DNA of 14,820 nucleotides from Phycisphaerae bacterium (GCA_012514125.1 JAAZAW010000071.1:1-14820), one strand, 5' to 3'; positions 1-7,487 are shown, counted from the first letter of the stretch. Numbers and translations are program-made. The notes: generated by a model from the sequence alone, not told the origin.

Positions 1-79
1 AGGATTGTAAAGAAAAACTTGGGCAACACGCCCCAAAGCCCAAAGCCTGTCTCCCGCAGTCGGTCTTCTATTTTCCGAA

Positions 80-114
80 CCCGCAGCCCGTGGCCCGTAG
101 CCCGTAGCCCGTAT
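80..114. repeat. Five-copy heptamer tandem repeat (CCCGTAG-like)
   Basis: Five consecutive 7-base units are seen: CCCGCAG, CCCGTGG, CCCGTAG, CCCGTAG and CCCGTAT. The third and fourth are identical and the others differ by one or two bases. The last unit runs into the hairpin at 111-144. Array and hairpin may belong to one intergenic repeat element; this is inference. Confidence 0.8.
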
Positions 115-144
115 CCATGACAAGGCCTGGCTTGTCATGGATAC
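111..144. repeat. Perfect 14-bp inverted repeat (hairpin)
   Basis: The arms GTATCCATGACAAG (111-124) and CTTGTCATGGATAC (131-144) are exact reverse complements around the loop GCCTGG. No T-run follows on either strand, and the nearest gene end is about 245 bases away, so it is not a standard intrinsic terminator. It could be a dispersed REP-like element or a protein-binding palindrome. Confidence 0.8.
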
Positions 145-223
145 CACTGGCTTGGCGTTTATTGTTGGTCCGGCGATGATGGGGTTGGTGCTGGTCCGAT
201 GAGAAGAATAAAAAGGATCGTTT

Positions 224-254
224 CTTCCTGGCGTTCCTTGGTGTCCTGGCGGTT
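224..254. repeat. Degenerate decamer tandem repeat
   Basis: Three imperfect units of about 10 bases are seen: CTTCCTGGCG, TTCCTTGGTG and TCCTGGCGGTT. From memory, this resembles a recurrent intergenic repeat of the TTGGCGTCCTTGGCG type found in many environmental bacterial genomes. No coding role is visible. Confidence 0.5.
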
Positions 255-388
255 CAAATCCGGATGCGGTCAAATCGATGATCGAAATAATGCGGCGTTT
301 TGATGTGCCGTTGATTTGAAACGAGGGATTGGGACGAGACAAAATGGTGTGTCGAGATATGTCCTGCAAAAATGTTCAGGAACGATCA

Positions 389-2548
389 TTATTTTTCGGA
401 CCGCGTCACGCGATATAAAATTTGAGCCGGAGTTTTCTGCTCGTACATTTCCATCATCGGGCCCCAGTGCTCTTCACGCTGAACGGTGTATCGGCCATAG
501 CTGCTCAAGGATCGCAGGAGGTTGGGCTTGATGGATTCGGGAAAGCCATACGTTCGACTCAGGCGGAGAATTTCGAGCCAGTCCACGTAAATGAAATCCG
601 GCTTGATTTCGGCAATGTAATTTTTGGCTTCGGGGAGTTTTTTTTTCATAGCCTCGGCCAGCGGGTCACGGTTGAAAACCGTATTGTAAATAACCGGGCC
701 ACGGATATAAAACGGCCTGGCTTCACCGATGAGCAATGTGCGGGCGGTTGGGTTTTCGTTCACAATTCCCAGATATTGCATGCCGGGGATGTTGCCTTTG
801 ATAAAATCGATGTGTCGTCCGAACCACAGGATCGGCTGATTTCGAAAATGGGTCTGGCTGTAATATCGCCGGTAGGTTTCATGAAAGTTCAACCCCGCAG
901 CCAACAGCATTACACCGGTGATCAGCAGGATGCCCGGATGGAATTTCCCCCAGCCGAAGGCATCGGCGCTTCTGCCGACGAGAAACGGCAGAACGATCAG
1001 CCAGGGGATAAGAAATCTCGCCTGAAGATGCGTCGCGAAAAGCCAGACAAGCGTTTGAAGGACAAAGATCATCAGCATCAGCCAATCATTCATGCTTTGA
1101 CGGCGTGTGAAAAAAATCAGCCAGGGCAAGAGCAGTAATGCGAATCCAAACGTCGGCAAATCCCGAATCGGCGGGGGGGCTGCGATTTCGGACGCCCTGG
1201 TGAAATCGCCCTGTGCTTTATAGTGTTCTGCGATGAAGGCGTTCACCAGGGGATTTTGCAAACCGGCCCAGTAAAGTTTTTCCAGCCGGGCACGGATGGG
1301 TTTTTCATCTTCGCGTGGCGAATGGCCTCGCTTCCAGCGTTCGGCGAGTTCGTCGTTCCAGCCTCTGCCGCCAAAAAGATCATACGCCAGTGGGAAAACC
1401 GGATTGCCCGTCCAGAGGAAATTTCGAACCAGGTAAGGACTCAGGGCGCCGATGCACACCACGCCCATGACAGCCGTTGTGAGAATCGCTTTGATGAATT
1501 TTGTCCTGCGAATAAAAATAATCATCGCCATCAGAATAACCGGCAGGGCGATCATGGGCAGGGCGGTATATTTGAACCCCGCGCAAAGTCCGAGCAACAG
1601 GCCCGCCAATATCGCAATACGAATCGGCGAAGCGCACCTCTCGTGTTGCCGCCCGATCTGCCAGATAAGCCCCAAGGCGACCACTCCCGTAAAGAGCATT
1701 CCCATTTCTACATACGCCAACGGCCCAAGATACACCAGCCAACCGCACGTTCCCGCTGCCAGTGTCGAAAACGTCGCCTGCTTGAGTCCCGCGGGTCGGG
1801 TGAAAACCCAGATCGCGGCGACAAAGAGAATGGTAAAACTCACGTGGATCATCTGAGCCAGATACACCGCTTCATGCGGGTCATTTTTCAATACCATCGC
1901 CAGCAGATACAGCATTTCCGCGTTGAAGGGGAAATTCGCATACACGTTATGTTCAAGAAAATAAATTCGACCCGCGTCGAACCATTCTTTGGGGGCTTGC
2001 AAATGATATTCAAGAATATCGTAACCAAAACCCTCCGCCGGCCAAAGCACACCCGGCGGTATCGCCGCACATAAAAGCAGAATAATCAAAAATGGAACCA
2101 TTATCATAAGCAACATCGGCCAGTATTTGCCCGCTTCAAAGAGCAGTTTTTCCTTCGGCGGCAGATTGCGAATCGTCCGGTGCAGCACGATCAATCCGAT
2201 CACCGCCAACGTACCGATCAACCCAAGCCCAAGATATCGATATCCCAGCAATTCCGCCAGTCCCAATCCCATCGTCAAAAGCGAAAGCATCGGCAATCCG
2301 CACGCCAGGGCGGTAATCATCTTTTGCGACAAGGGCAATTCGTTGCCAAGAAATCTCACCGGTAGCCAACCCAGTGTCAATCCCGCCAGCAAAATTCCTC
2401 CAAGCCACGGCAACTCGTATAAAATCACGGATGCTGCGGTATTGTTGATTTGCCAGAGTGTTCCGAAGAGAACACCGAAAACGCCCAGCACCCACAAGAG
2501 TTTTACCATATCGCCGCTGATGAATTTTTCTTTTCGTTTTTGTGCCAT
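389..2548 (-). CDS. Polytopic GT-C-like membrane protein (putative glycosyltransferase)
   Basis: This 719-residue protein has about a dozen hydrophobic segments spread over its first ~600 residues and a short soluble tail. Residues 175-189 (GYDILEYHLQAPKEW) and 201-215 (NVYANFPFNAEMLYL) match the conserved first-loop pattern of GT-C, ArnT/PMT-like glycosyltransferases, where an acidic residue (here D177 or E180) near H182 serves catalysis. The expected role is transfer of a sugar from a polyprenyl-phosphate donor at the outer face of the inner membrane; the substrate is unknown. The ATG at 2548 follows an AGGAT-like ribosome site. An internal ATG at 2509 (residue 14) overlaps the upstream stop but lacks a good site. 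The gene overlaps the upstream membrane gene by 46 bases in another frame, indicating co-transcription. A run of nine A (638-646) encodes Lys-Lys-Lys. The family is inferred from motifs, not alignment. Confidence 0.75.
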   Translation of the reverse strand: MAQKRKEKFISGDMVKLLWVLGVFGVLFGTLWQINNTAASVILYELPWLGGILLAGLTLGWLPVRFLGNELPLSQKMITALACGLPMLSLLTMGLGLAELLGYRYLGLGLIGTLAVIGLIVLHRTIRNLPPKEKLLFEAGKYWPMLLMIMVPFLIILLLCAAIPPGVLWPAEGFGYDILEYHLQAPKEWFDAGRIYFLEHNVYANFPFNAEMLYLLAMVLKNDPHEAVYLAQMIHVSFTILFVAAIWVFTRPAGLKQATFSTLAAGTCGWLVYLGPLAYVEMGMLFTGVVALGLIWQIGRQHERCASPIRIAILAGLLLGLCAGFKYTALPMIALPVILMAMIIFIRRTKFIKAILTTAVMGVVCIGALSPYLVRNFLWTGNPVFPLAYDLFGGRGWNDELAERWKRGHSPREDEKPIRARLEKLYWAGLQNPLVNAFIAEHYKAQGDFTRASEIAAPPPIRDLPTFGFALLLLPWLIFFTRRQSMNDWLMLMIFVLQTLVWLFATHLQARFLIPWLIVLPFLVGRSADAFGWGKFHPGILLITGVMLLAAGLNFHETYRRYYSQTHFRNQPILWFGRHIDFIKGNIPGMQYLGIVNENPTARTLLIGEARPFYIRGPVIYNTVFNRDPLAEAMKKKLPEAKNYIAEIKPDFIYVDWLEILRLSRTYGFPESIKPNLLRSLSSYGRYTVQREEHWGPMMEMYEQKTPAQILYRVTRSEK

Positions 2549-4209
2549 ACGATCCTATAAATCCTTATTTCATTCGTCAAAACCCTGGCGGCATCGCCGG
2601 GCCGGTAATTTTTTTCATCTTGAATCGGAAAGGTGAAATTTTTTATCGGTTTGAGGACGCCCGTTCGCTCAAGCTCGTCCAATCGAAAATCGTTGAAATA
2701 AACATACGGATCGGTATAGGGAAAAATCATTACCAGATACTCGGCGTGTTGCGATTGGAGATATTCCGGGATCGTTCGATGATACAATGCCCGCCCAGCC
2801 ACGGGGTCAACCAGTCCGCCAAGATCGACAATGGGCCGATGCCCCCAATACGCCAGCGATCCGATATCGAACCCTGCCACACGAGCGTCTTTCGACGTCT
2901 TTTCATCGATCCATCGAGCCGCGGCGATATGAACCCGATCAAAATGGGCCAACGATTGCGATAAAATTGAAACCCATGTTGCCAGCGAAAGTATGGAAAT
3001 CCCCGCCAACGCACAAATCCCAACTTGCCAGCCTTTCCAGTTCCGGCCAATAGTCCAAAGCCATATCAATCCCATGACGAAAAACACCATAACCGTTAAC
3101 AGCACCATCGGCTGATACCGTCCGCCATGCCCTCGCGTCGGCAGCATTATCGCATAACCGATCAACGCAAATATCGCCCAAAGCACAAGGGCGTTGAGAA
3201 AAAACGATCGTTTCCGCAAACCCACGATCATTCCGATTCCAGTGACGAGCATTTCAATACCGGCGATGGTCCAACCGATTGCTGCCGGCAGTCCCATTGC
3301 CGTTACAAGGTTTTGACCAAAAGTAAATTCCGCCAGTCGATAGCCCCACACTCCGATAAGCCAGAAAAAGTTTTTCAAAATTTCCCAAGGATGGATGTTT
3401 GGCGAATCACTTTCGCCGATGATCCATCGTCTGCCCGAAAGTGTGCTCGGTAAAAATGTTCCTGTCAGATGATCATTCAGCAAGCCTGTCGCCAACAGTC
3501 CAATCCCCGCCGCTACGAGTAATTGAATCCACACACGCCACTCTCGCCGTCGCAGTAACCCGATCGCCGGTACAATCAACAAAAAATCCGGTCTCGTCAG
3601 CACGCCCAGAAAAACAAAAAACGACATCCAGCCATGTTTGTTTTTGGCTGCACAATAAATCGCCGCCAACCCCAGCACCAGCACCAGCAGCGTCTCCATT
3701 CCCGTAAAGGCATACCAGATCAGATTCCCGCACGCCAGGACCAGCATCGTCGAAATGATGCCGGCTTTTGAATTGACGCAGGATGGACCGTGCCCACCCT
3801 CGTCTTTGTTTGCCAAATCGCACCATACTCGATGCACCAGCACTGTAAGGATTAACATCAAAATACCGTTCACAAACACCGCGACAGCGGCGCCGTGATC
3901 TGTGATAAAAAATCCCGCTGCCAAAATCAGCACCCACAGAATTGACGTCGTTCCGCCGCTGACGCCCGCCGGATTGATCGACCAGAGATGATTCTGAGCA
4001 AGGTTCCGGGCAAAGGTCAGATGTATCCAGCCGTCGTCAAGCCCCATTCCCGGCAGAGAATTCCAGGCATGGATAAACGGTATCAGCAACAATCCGGCGC
4101 ATAGCAGGACGCCCATATCGACGCTGTGCAATAAACGCCCTCGCCGAAACCACCAAGGTTTCTCGTCGGTTTGTTCAATAGATTGTTGACCCGCCAAGCC
4201 GTTATCCAT
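2503..4209 (-). CDS. GT-C-like membrane glycosyltransferase with DD motif
   Basis: This 568-residue protein has a short cytoplasmic N-terminus, a first membrane span near residues 32-48, then the loop GLDDGWIHLTFARNLAQ (56-72) and NPAGVSGGTTSILW (79-92). The pattern DDxxI…RxAxNL…NPG…GxTxxLW is typical of bacterial GT-C proteins related to the mycobacterial arabinofuranosyltransferase AftB. The Asp pair D58/D59 is the likely catalytic/metal site. About ten more hydrophobic segments follow. A C-terminal soluble part starts near residue 430 and contains a DIGSLAYWGHRPIVDLGGLVD stretch also usual in this group. The ATG at 4209 has only a weak upstream TGGAT. Its 3' end overlaps the next membrane gene by 46 bases, so the pair is probably translated from one mRNA. 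The gene diverges from dapL across a 71-base gap. The sugar donor and acceptor cannot be read from the sequence. Confidence 0.75.
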   Translation of the reverse strand: MDNGLAGQQSIEQTDEKPWWFRRGRLLHSVDMGVLLCAGLLLIPFIHAWNSLPGMGLDDGWIHLTFARNLAQNHLWSINPAGVSGGTTSILWVLILAAGFFITDHGAAVAVFVNGILMLILTVLVHRVWCDLANKDEGGHGPSCVNSKAGIISTMLVLACGNLIWYAFTGMETLLVLVLGLAAIYCAAKNKHGWMSFFVFLGVLTRPDFLLIVPAIGLLRRREWRVWIQLLVAAGIGLLATGLLNDHLTGTFLPSTLSGRRWIIGESDSPNIHPWEILKNFFWLIGVWGYRLAEFTFGQNLVTAMGLPAAIGWTIAGIEMLVTGIGMIVGLRKRSFFLNALVLWAIFALIGYAIMLPTRGHGGRYQPMVLLTVMVFFVMGLIWLWTIGRNWKGWQVGICALAGISILSLATWVSILSQSLAHFDRVHIAAARWIDEKTSKDARVAGFDIGSLAYWGHRPIVDLGGLVDPVAGRALYHRTIPEYLQSQHAEYLVMIFPYTDPYVYFNDFRLDELERTGVLKPIKNFTFPIQDEKNYRPGDAARVLTNEIRIYRIVWHKNEKKNSSAAIW

Positions 4210-4280
4210 AAAATATCCAAACGTATTTCAATGAGTATGATTATTTTAATATACCTATATTGATGCAAGGGAGCAATGGA

Positions 4281-5447
4281 ATGATAGTGGAGTTGGCTGA
4301 TCGTCTGAAAAAATTACCACCGTACCTTTTTGTCGAAATCGACAACAAAAAAAGAAAACTCGCCGACGCGGGGCACGATATCATCAGTCTCGGCATCGGC
4401 GATCCCGACCTGCCGACACCGAAGTTCATCATCGACAAAATGGCCCAGGCCATCTACGAACCTGACAATCACCACTACCCGCTCCAGTGGGGCGTCGGTG
4501 AATTTCGTAAACAGGTTTCCACCTGGTTCAAGCACCGTTTCGACGTGGACTTCGATTTCAAGACCGAAGTCCTCACGCTCATCGGCTCCAAAGAAGCCAT
4601 CGGCCATTTTCCGCTTGCCGTCGTCAACCCCGGCGATGTCGTCCTCGTGCCCGAACCAGGCTATCCGGTCTACAACGCCTCGACCCTCTTCGCCGGCGGC
4701 GAATCGTACTTCATGCCGCTGCTGGAAAAAAATAAGTTCCTGCCCGATCTCGACGCCATCCCCGCCGATATCTGTAAACGGGCTAAAATGATGTTCATCA
4801 ATTATCCGAACAATCCGACCGGAGCGACCGCCGACGAATCCTTCTTCGAAAAGGTCGTCGCTTTCGCCAAGAAACATCAGATTGTCGTCGTCCACGATGC
4901 CGCCTATACCGAAGTCTATTTCGATCAGCGGCCGCTGAGCATCTTCAATGTGGAAGGCGCTCGCGACGTTGCCGTCGAGTTCCATAGCCTCTCGAAAACT
5001 TTCAACATGACAGGCTGGCGCATCGGTTTCGCCGTCGGGAACGCCGAACTGATTGCCGCCCTGGCCAAGGTCAAGGAAAACGTCGATTCAGGCCAGTTCA
5101 ACGCCATTCAGTGCGCCGCCACCGAGGCCTTGGCTCATTCCGATCGCGTCGAAGTTCGGGCGCTGCTCGATATCTACCGTGAACGCAGAGACACACTCGT
5201 CGAAGGCCTGCGATCCGCCGGTCTGGACGTTCCCATGCCTCCCGCAACCTTCTACGTCTGGGGCCATTGTCCGCAAGGCTATGACTCCATGACCTTCTGC
5301 GGTAAAGTGCTCGAAGAAGCTCACGTCGTCCTCATTCCGGGCGTGGGTTTCGGCCCCTCCGGCAGGGACTATTTCCGCGCCGCCGTTACCGTCGACGTCC
5401 AGCGAATCAAAGAAGCAATCGAACGAATCAAGAAACTTACATGGTAA
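4281..5447 (+). CDS. dapL: LL-diaminopimelate aminotransferase
   Basis: DapL is a PLP enzyme that converts tetrahydrodipicolinate plus glutamate directly to LL-diaminopimelate, bypassing DapD/C/E in lysine and peptidoglycan precursor synthesis. The 388-residue product shows the whole class I/II aminotransferase core: ISLGIGDPDLPTP (35-47), IGSKEAIGHFPLA (101-113), NYPNNPTGA (174-182), HDAAYTEVYF (205-214), and PLP lysine K239 in HSLSKTFNMTGWR. ENVDSGQFNAIQ (266-277) and a C-terminal Arg (R366 in YFRAAVT) are also typical of the DapL group. I chose the ATG at 4281 because AAGGGAG lies about seven bases upstream and MIVELADRLKKLPPYLF matches the usual DapL N-terminus; earlier TTG/ATG codons at 4260 and 4263 lack a site. 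A terminator follows directly. DapL is known from Planctomycetes, Chlamydiae and several anaerobes. Confidence 0.93.
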   Translation: MIVELADRLKKLPPYLFVEIDNKKRKLADAGHDIISLGIGDPDLPTPKFIIDKMAQAIYEPDNHHYPLQWGVGEFRKQVSTWFKHRFDVDFDFKTEVLTLIGSKEAIGHFPLAVVNPGDVVLVPEPGYPVYNASTLFAGGESYFMPLLEKNKFLPDLDAIPADICKRAKMMFINYPNNPTGATADESFFEKVVAFAKKHQIVVVHDAAYTEVYFDQRPLSIFNVEGARDVAVEFHSLSKTFNMTGWRIGFAVGNAELIAALAKVKENVDSGQFNAIQCAATEALAHSDRVEVRALLDIYRERRDTLVEGLRSAGLDVPMPPATFYVWGHCPQGYDSMTFCGKVLEEAHVVLIPGVGFGPSGRDYFRAAVTVDVQRIKEAIERIKKLTW

Positions 5448-5465
5448 ACGGTTGTCGATAATTTC

Positions 5466-5493
5466 AAAGGGCACGATTTGCGTCGTGCCCTTT
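5466..5493 (+). terminator. Rho-independent terminator after dapL
   Basis: The perfect 11-bp stem AAAGGGCACGA (5466-5476) / TCGTGCCCTTT (5483-5493) has a six-base loop and begins 18 bases after the dapL stop. The T-tract is mostly within the stem and is followed by CTATGG, so the tail is short. It separates dapL from purE transcription. Confidence 0.75.
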
Positions 5494-5513
5494 CTATGGT
5501 ATGATTATTTTTG

Positions 5514-5538
5514 TCATTCCCGCGAAGACGGGAATCCA
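5514..5538. repeat. Dispersed palindrome, copy 1 (ATTCCCG…CGGGAAT)
   Basis: ATTCCCG (5516-5522) and CGGGAAT (5529-5535) form an inverted repeat around CGAAGA. The 25-base stretch 5514-5538 matches 14615-14639 at 24 of 25 positions. It resembles the dRS3/REP-like ATTCCC…GGGAAT elements scattered in many bacterial genomes. It lies in the purE leader, where reading through it yields the spurious peptide HSREDGNPS. Confidence 0.8.
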
Positions 5539-5571
5539 TCTTTGTATGTTCTGTGGCGAAAAGGAGCGGAT

Positions 5572-6081
5572 ATGACTATGGCGGATGCGAAAGAAATCCT
5601 CGTCGGCATTGTCCTGGGCAGCGATTCGGATATCTCCACCATCGAATCGGCAACCAGAACGTTCGATGACTTCGGAATCGGGTACGAACTGCGGATACTC
5701 TCCGCCCATCGCACTCCCGAAGAATTAGCCGAGTATGTTCGAGACGCCACCTCACGCAGCGTAAAAGTCTTCATCGCCGCCGCCGGCATGTCCGCAGCTT
5801 TGCCCGGTGTCATCGCAGCCCATACCCACTTGCCGGTTCTGGGCGTCCCCGTTTCCTCCGGTACCCTCGGCGGCCTCGATGCACTATTGGCGGTTTCGCA
5901 AATGCCTCCCGGCGTTCCGGTCGCCGCAATGACCATCGGTTCGCCAGGTGCCAAAAACGCCGCTCTGATGGCCGTGCGGATTCTTGCCCTCAGTGAGCAT
6001 GGCTTGATGGAAAAACTCAAAAGTTTCATTGCCAAACAACGCGACGACGTCCTGGCCAAAGACAGCAAATTTCGTCGATAA
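5572..6081 (+). CDS. purE: N5-carboxyaminoimidazole ribonucleotide mutase (class I PurE)
   Basis: PurE moves the carboxyl group of N5-CAIR to C4 to give CAIR in de novo purine synthesis. The 169-residue protein is of normal length and shows LGSDSD (15-20), LSAHRTPE (43-50) with the catalytic-type His46, AAGMSAALPGVIAAHTHLPV (70-89) and SGTLGGLDALLAVSQMPPGVPVA. I start at 5572 because AAGGAG (5561-5566) sits five bases upstream; ATG 5578 is possible. An open frame continues upstream to about 5452, but only through the dispersed palindrome, and is not credible. One difference is that the usual GAAHLPG segment reads SAALPG here, so the second conserved His is absent. No purK is nearby. A TATGAT box at 5500-5505, just after the dapL terminator, is a possible -10 element but has a poor -35. 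Confidence 0.92.
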   Translation: MTMADAKEILVGIVLGSDSDISTIESATRTFDDFGIGYELRILSAHRTPEELAEYVRDATSRSVKVFIAAAGMSAALPGVIAAHTHLPVLGVPVSSGTLGGLDALLAVSQMPPGVPVAAMTIGSPGAKNAALMAVRILALSEHGLMEKLKSFIAKQRDDVLAKDSKFRR

Positions 6082-6175
6082 CGCCCATCGGGACGAACCC
6101 AAAATTCTTCAACGCGTTATGGCATGAATTTTCCGAAACGACACCAAATAATGTTTTTGTCTGCGCTATGCCGGC

Positions 6176-7201
6176 TCATGGCTGAAAATGCGACCGCATC
6201 AGGTAGGACACGAGCACATACGTCACATAAATCCCCAGCAGCGGCAATCCCCACCATCGACTGAACGTATTGCCTCGCGTCATGATCGCCATTCGGAAAA
6301 TAATCAACACCAGCATCATCACCGGAAAGTGCAGATAGAAAAATTCACCCGGAATCGGCAACGCCATTGCCGTCGCCGAGGCTCCGGTCACAAAAAGCAC
6401 ATTCAAAATATCCGCCCCGATGATATTGCCGATCAAAATCTCCGGATGTCCCTTGCGAATGCTCGCCAGCGCCGTCATCAACTCCGGCAACGACGTCCCG
6501 AACGCCACAAGCGTCGCCGAAACCACCGATTTGGGAATGCCCAGTTTCAATGCGATCTGTTCCGTCGAGCCGATCAGCACCTGAGCGCTAACCACGACGA
6601 TACTCACCCCAATCAGCATCATCAGCAGGCAAAATCCCGGTTTCCAGCAAACAGGAAGCACCATTTCCGAATCCGGATTATGCTGTTTGGACCATCGAAT
6701 CGAAATCGCCATATAGCCCGCCAGCAAGACTAACAGAAAAACCCCCATCCCACGCGAAATCACGGGTTGACCGAACACGAGCACAGCCAGCAATCCCATC
6801 ACAATAATCAAAATACCTGCGCCGAACTGAATCCACCCATGACGGTTCAAAATAAAAAGATCCTTCGGCAGCCTCGTCAGCACGCACCCAAGCCCGAAGA
6901 TCAATCCCGTGTCGCAGATAATCGACCCGATGGCATTGCCCAGCGCAAAACCGCTTTGTCCCTGAACCGCCGCCAGCACCGATACCGCTGTCTCCGGCGA
7001 GGTCGTTCCCAATGAAACCACCGTCGCCCCGACGATCATCTTTGAAACACCAAGCCGATACGCCAACTGAGCCGCACCCTCCACCAGCCAGTCCGCGCCT
7101 TTGGTCAACGTCACAATGCTCACCACAATCATGGCAACCAGCAAAACAATTCCAGGCGTTCCCGCCTCCGCTAATCTTGAAAAAGGGATTAAATTTTCCA
7201 T
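6176..7201 (-). CDS. CaCA-family sodium/calcium-type cation antiporter
   Basis: This 341-residue inner-membrane protein has two homologous halves of about five spans each, as in YrbG/NCX-type exchangers. Alpha-repeat 1 is GTTSPETAVS (65-74) with GNAIGSIICD (88-97). Alpha-repeat 2 is GTSLPELMTA (235-244) with GNIIGADILN (258-267). The two transport glutamates (E70, E240) are kept. In the alpha-1 GSN motif the Asn is replaced by Ile (residue 94), while alpha-2 has Asp as in the archaeal NCX. It probably exports Ca2+ or another cation against Na+ or H+; which cation cannot be read. The ATG at 7201 has AGAAGGAA about 15 bases upstream, rather far, but no closer in-frame start exists. A sigma-70-like promoter is seen at 7283-7311. 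It is convergent with purE (94-base gap, no clear terminator). Confidence 0.85.
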   Translation of the reverse strand: MENLIPFSRLAEAGTPGIVLLVAMIVVSIVTLTKGADWLVEGAAQLAYRLGVSKMIVGATVVSLGTTSPETAVSVLAAVQGQSGFALGNAIGSIICDTGLIFGLGCVLTRLPKDLFILNRHGWIQFGAGILIIVMGLLAVLVFGQPVISRGMGVFLLVLLAGYMAISIRWSKQHNPDSEMVLPVCWKPGFCLLMMLIGVSIVVVSAQVLIGSTEQIALKLGIPKSVVSATLVAFGTSLPELMTALASIRKGHPEILIGNIIGADILNVLFVTGASATAMALPIPGEFFYLHFPVMMLVLIIFRMAIMTRGNTFSRWWGLPLLGIYVTYVLVSYLMRSHFQP

Positions 7202-7282
7202 AACGCGGTATGATAATTCCTTCTCGGAGCATTTGCGAGTAAAACCGGTATTTCCCGGGAATTTTTCTCAGAATAAAAAAAG

Positions 7283-7311
7283 GTTATATTTAGTCAGAAT
7301 CAATCAAGCAA
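7283..7311 (-). promoter_or_regulatory. Putative sigma-70 promoter for the cation antiporter
   Basis: On the minus strand, TTGCTT (7306-7311) and TATAAC (7283-7288) are separated by 17 bases, about 80 bases upstream of the antiporter start. The boxes match the consensus at 4/6 and 5/6. It lies between the tRNA-Leu gene and the antiporter. Confidence 0.5.
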
Positions 7312-7362
7312 TCTGAAAAAATACGATTACGTCATAGCGAGGCGCCAATGAAGTTTTTTAAC

Positions 7363-7446
7363 TGGCCAGGACGGGAATCGAACCCGTACGACCTTGCGGT
7401 CAGGGGATTTTAAGTCCCCAGCGTCTGCCTGTTCCGCCACCCGGCC
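7363..7446 (-). tRNA. trnL: tRNA-Leu, anticodon UAA
   Basis: Read on the minus strand this is an 84-base class II tRNA. The acceptor stem GGCCGGG pairs with CCTGGCC (one G-U pair), followed by discriminator A. The anticodon stem GGGGA/TCCCC carries loop CTTAAAA with anticodon TAA. There is a long variable arm (TGACC GCAA GGTCG) and the T-arm CGGGTTCGATTCCCG. The long variable arm and anticodon agree on leucine. The CCA end is not encoded and must be added afterwards. It may be co-transcribed with the antiporter gene, since no terminator is seen after it. Confidence 0.97.
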
Positions 7447-7458
7447 AAGTGTGTTTCT

Positions 7459-7487
7459 ATCTTACAAACTCTATTTTCGATTTGCAA
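7459..7487 (-). promoter_or_regulatory. Putative promoter for tRNA-Leu
   Basis: On the minus strand, TTGCAA (7482-7487), 17 bases, then TAAGAT (7459-7464) sits 12 bases before the tRNA 5' end. Each box matches the consensus at 4/6. Spacing and location fit a tRNA promoter, but the boxes are weak. Confidence 0.4.

Larger units (their letters stand above)
1..388. repeat. Non-coding, repeat-rich intergenic stretch
   Basis: No convincing gene is seen here on either strand. The stretch lies downstream of the minus-strand membrane protein ending at 389. It holds a heptamer tandem array (80-114), a 14-bp perfect inverted repeat (111-144) and a degenerate decamer array (224-254), annotated separately. 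Bases 27-47 also show short AAAGCCC-like duplications. A weak TCCTG/CAGGA inverted repeat (362-366 and 377-381) sits just past the stop of the minus-strand gene. It has no T-run, so I do not call it a terminator. Confidence 0.6.

Noticed and set aside
80..144. CRISPR array
   Set aside because: The units are seven bases with no spacers, and no cas genes are present.
422..2074. Long plus-strand open frames (422-1138 and 1223-2074)
   Set aside because: They are the antisense of the 719-residue membrane protein, lack domains or hydrophobic pattern, and have shadow-like His/Arg/Gln-rich composition.
4210..4280. Promoters for dapL and the divergent membrane gene
   Set aside because: TATGAT- and TATATT-like boxes occur, but none has a credible -35 at correct spacing.
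4314..4985. 223-codon minus-strand frame within dapL
   Set aside because: It is antisense to a clearly recognisable aminotransferase; its Asp/Glu/Gly-rich composition is a mirror effect.
5452..5571. N-terminal extension of PurE by 40 residues
   Set aside because: It is produced by reading through the dispersed palindrome; the AAGGAG site fixes the start at 5572 and the length is then normal.
5514..6068. 184-codon minus-strand frame over purE
   Set aside because: It is a shadow of purE, with no ribosome site or known domain.
6082..6175. Terminator between purE and the antiporter gene
   Set aside because: Only an AT-only 7-bp pairing (AAAATTC/GAATTTT) with a long loop is seen; too weak to call.
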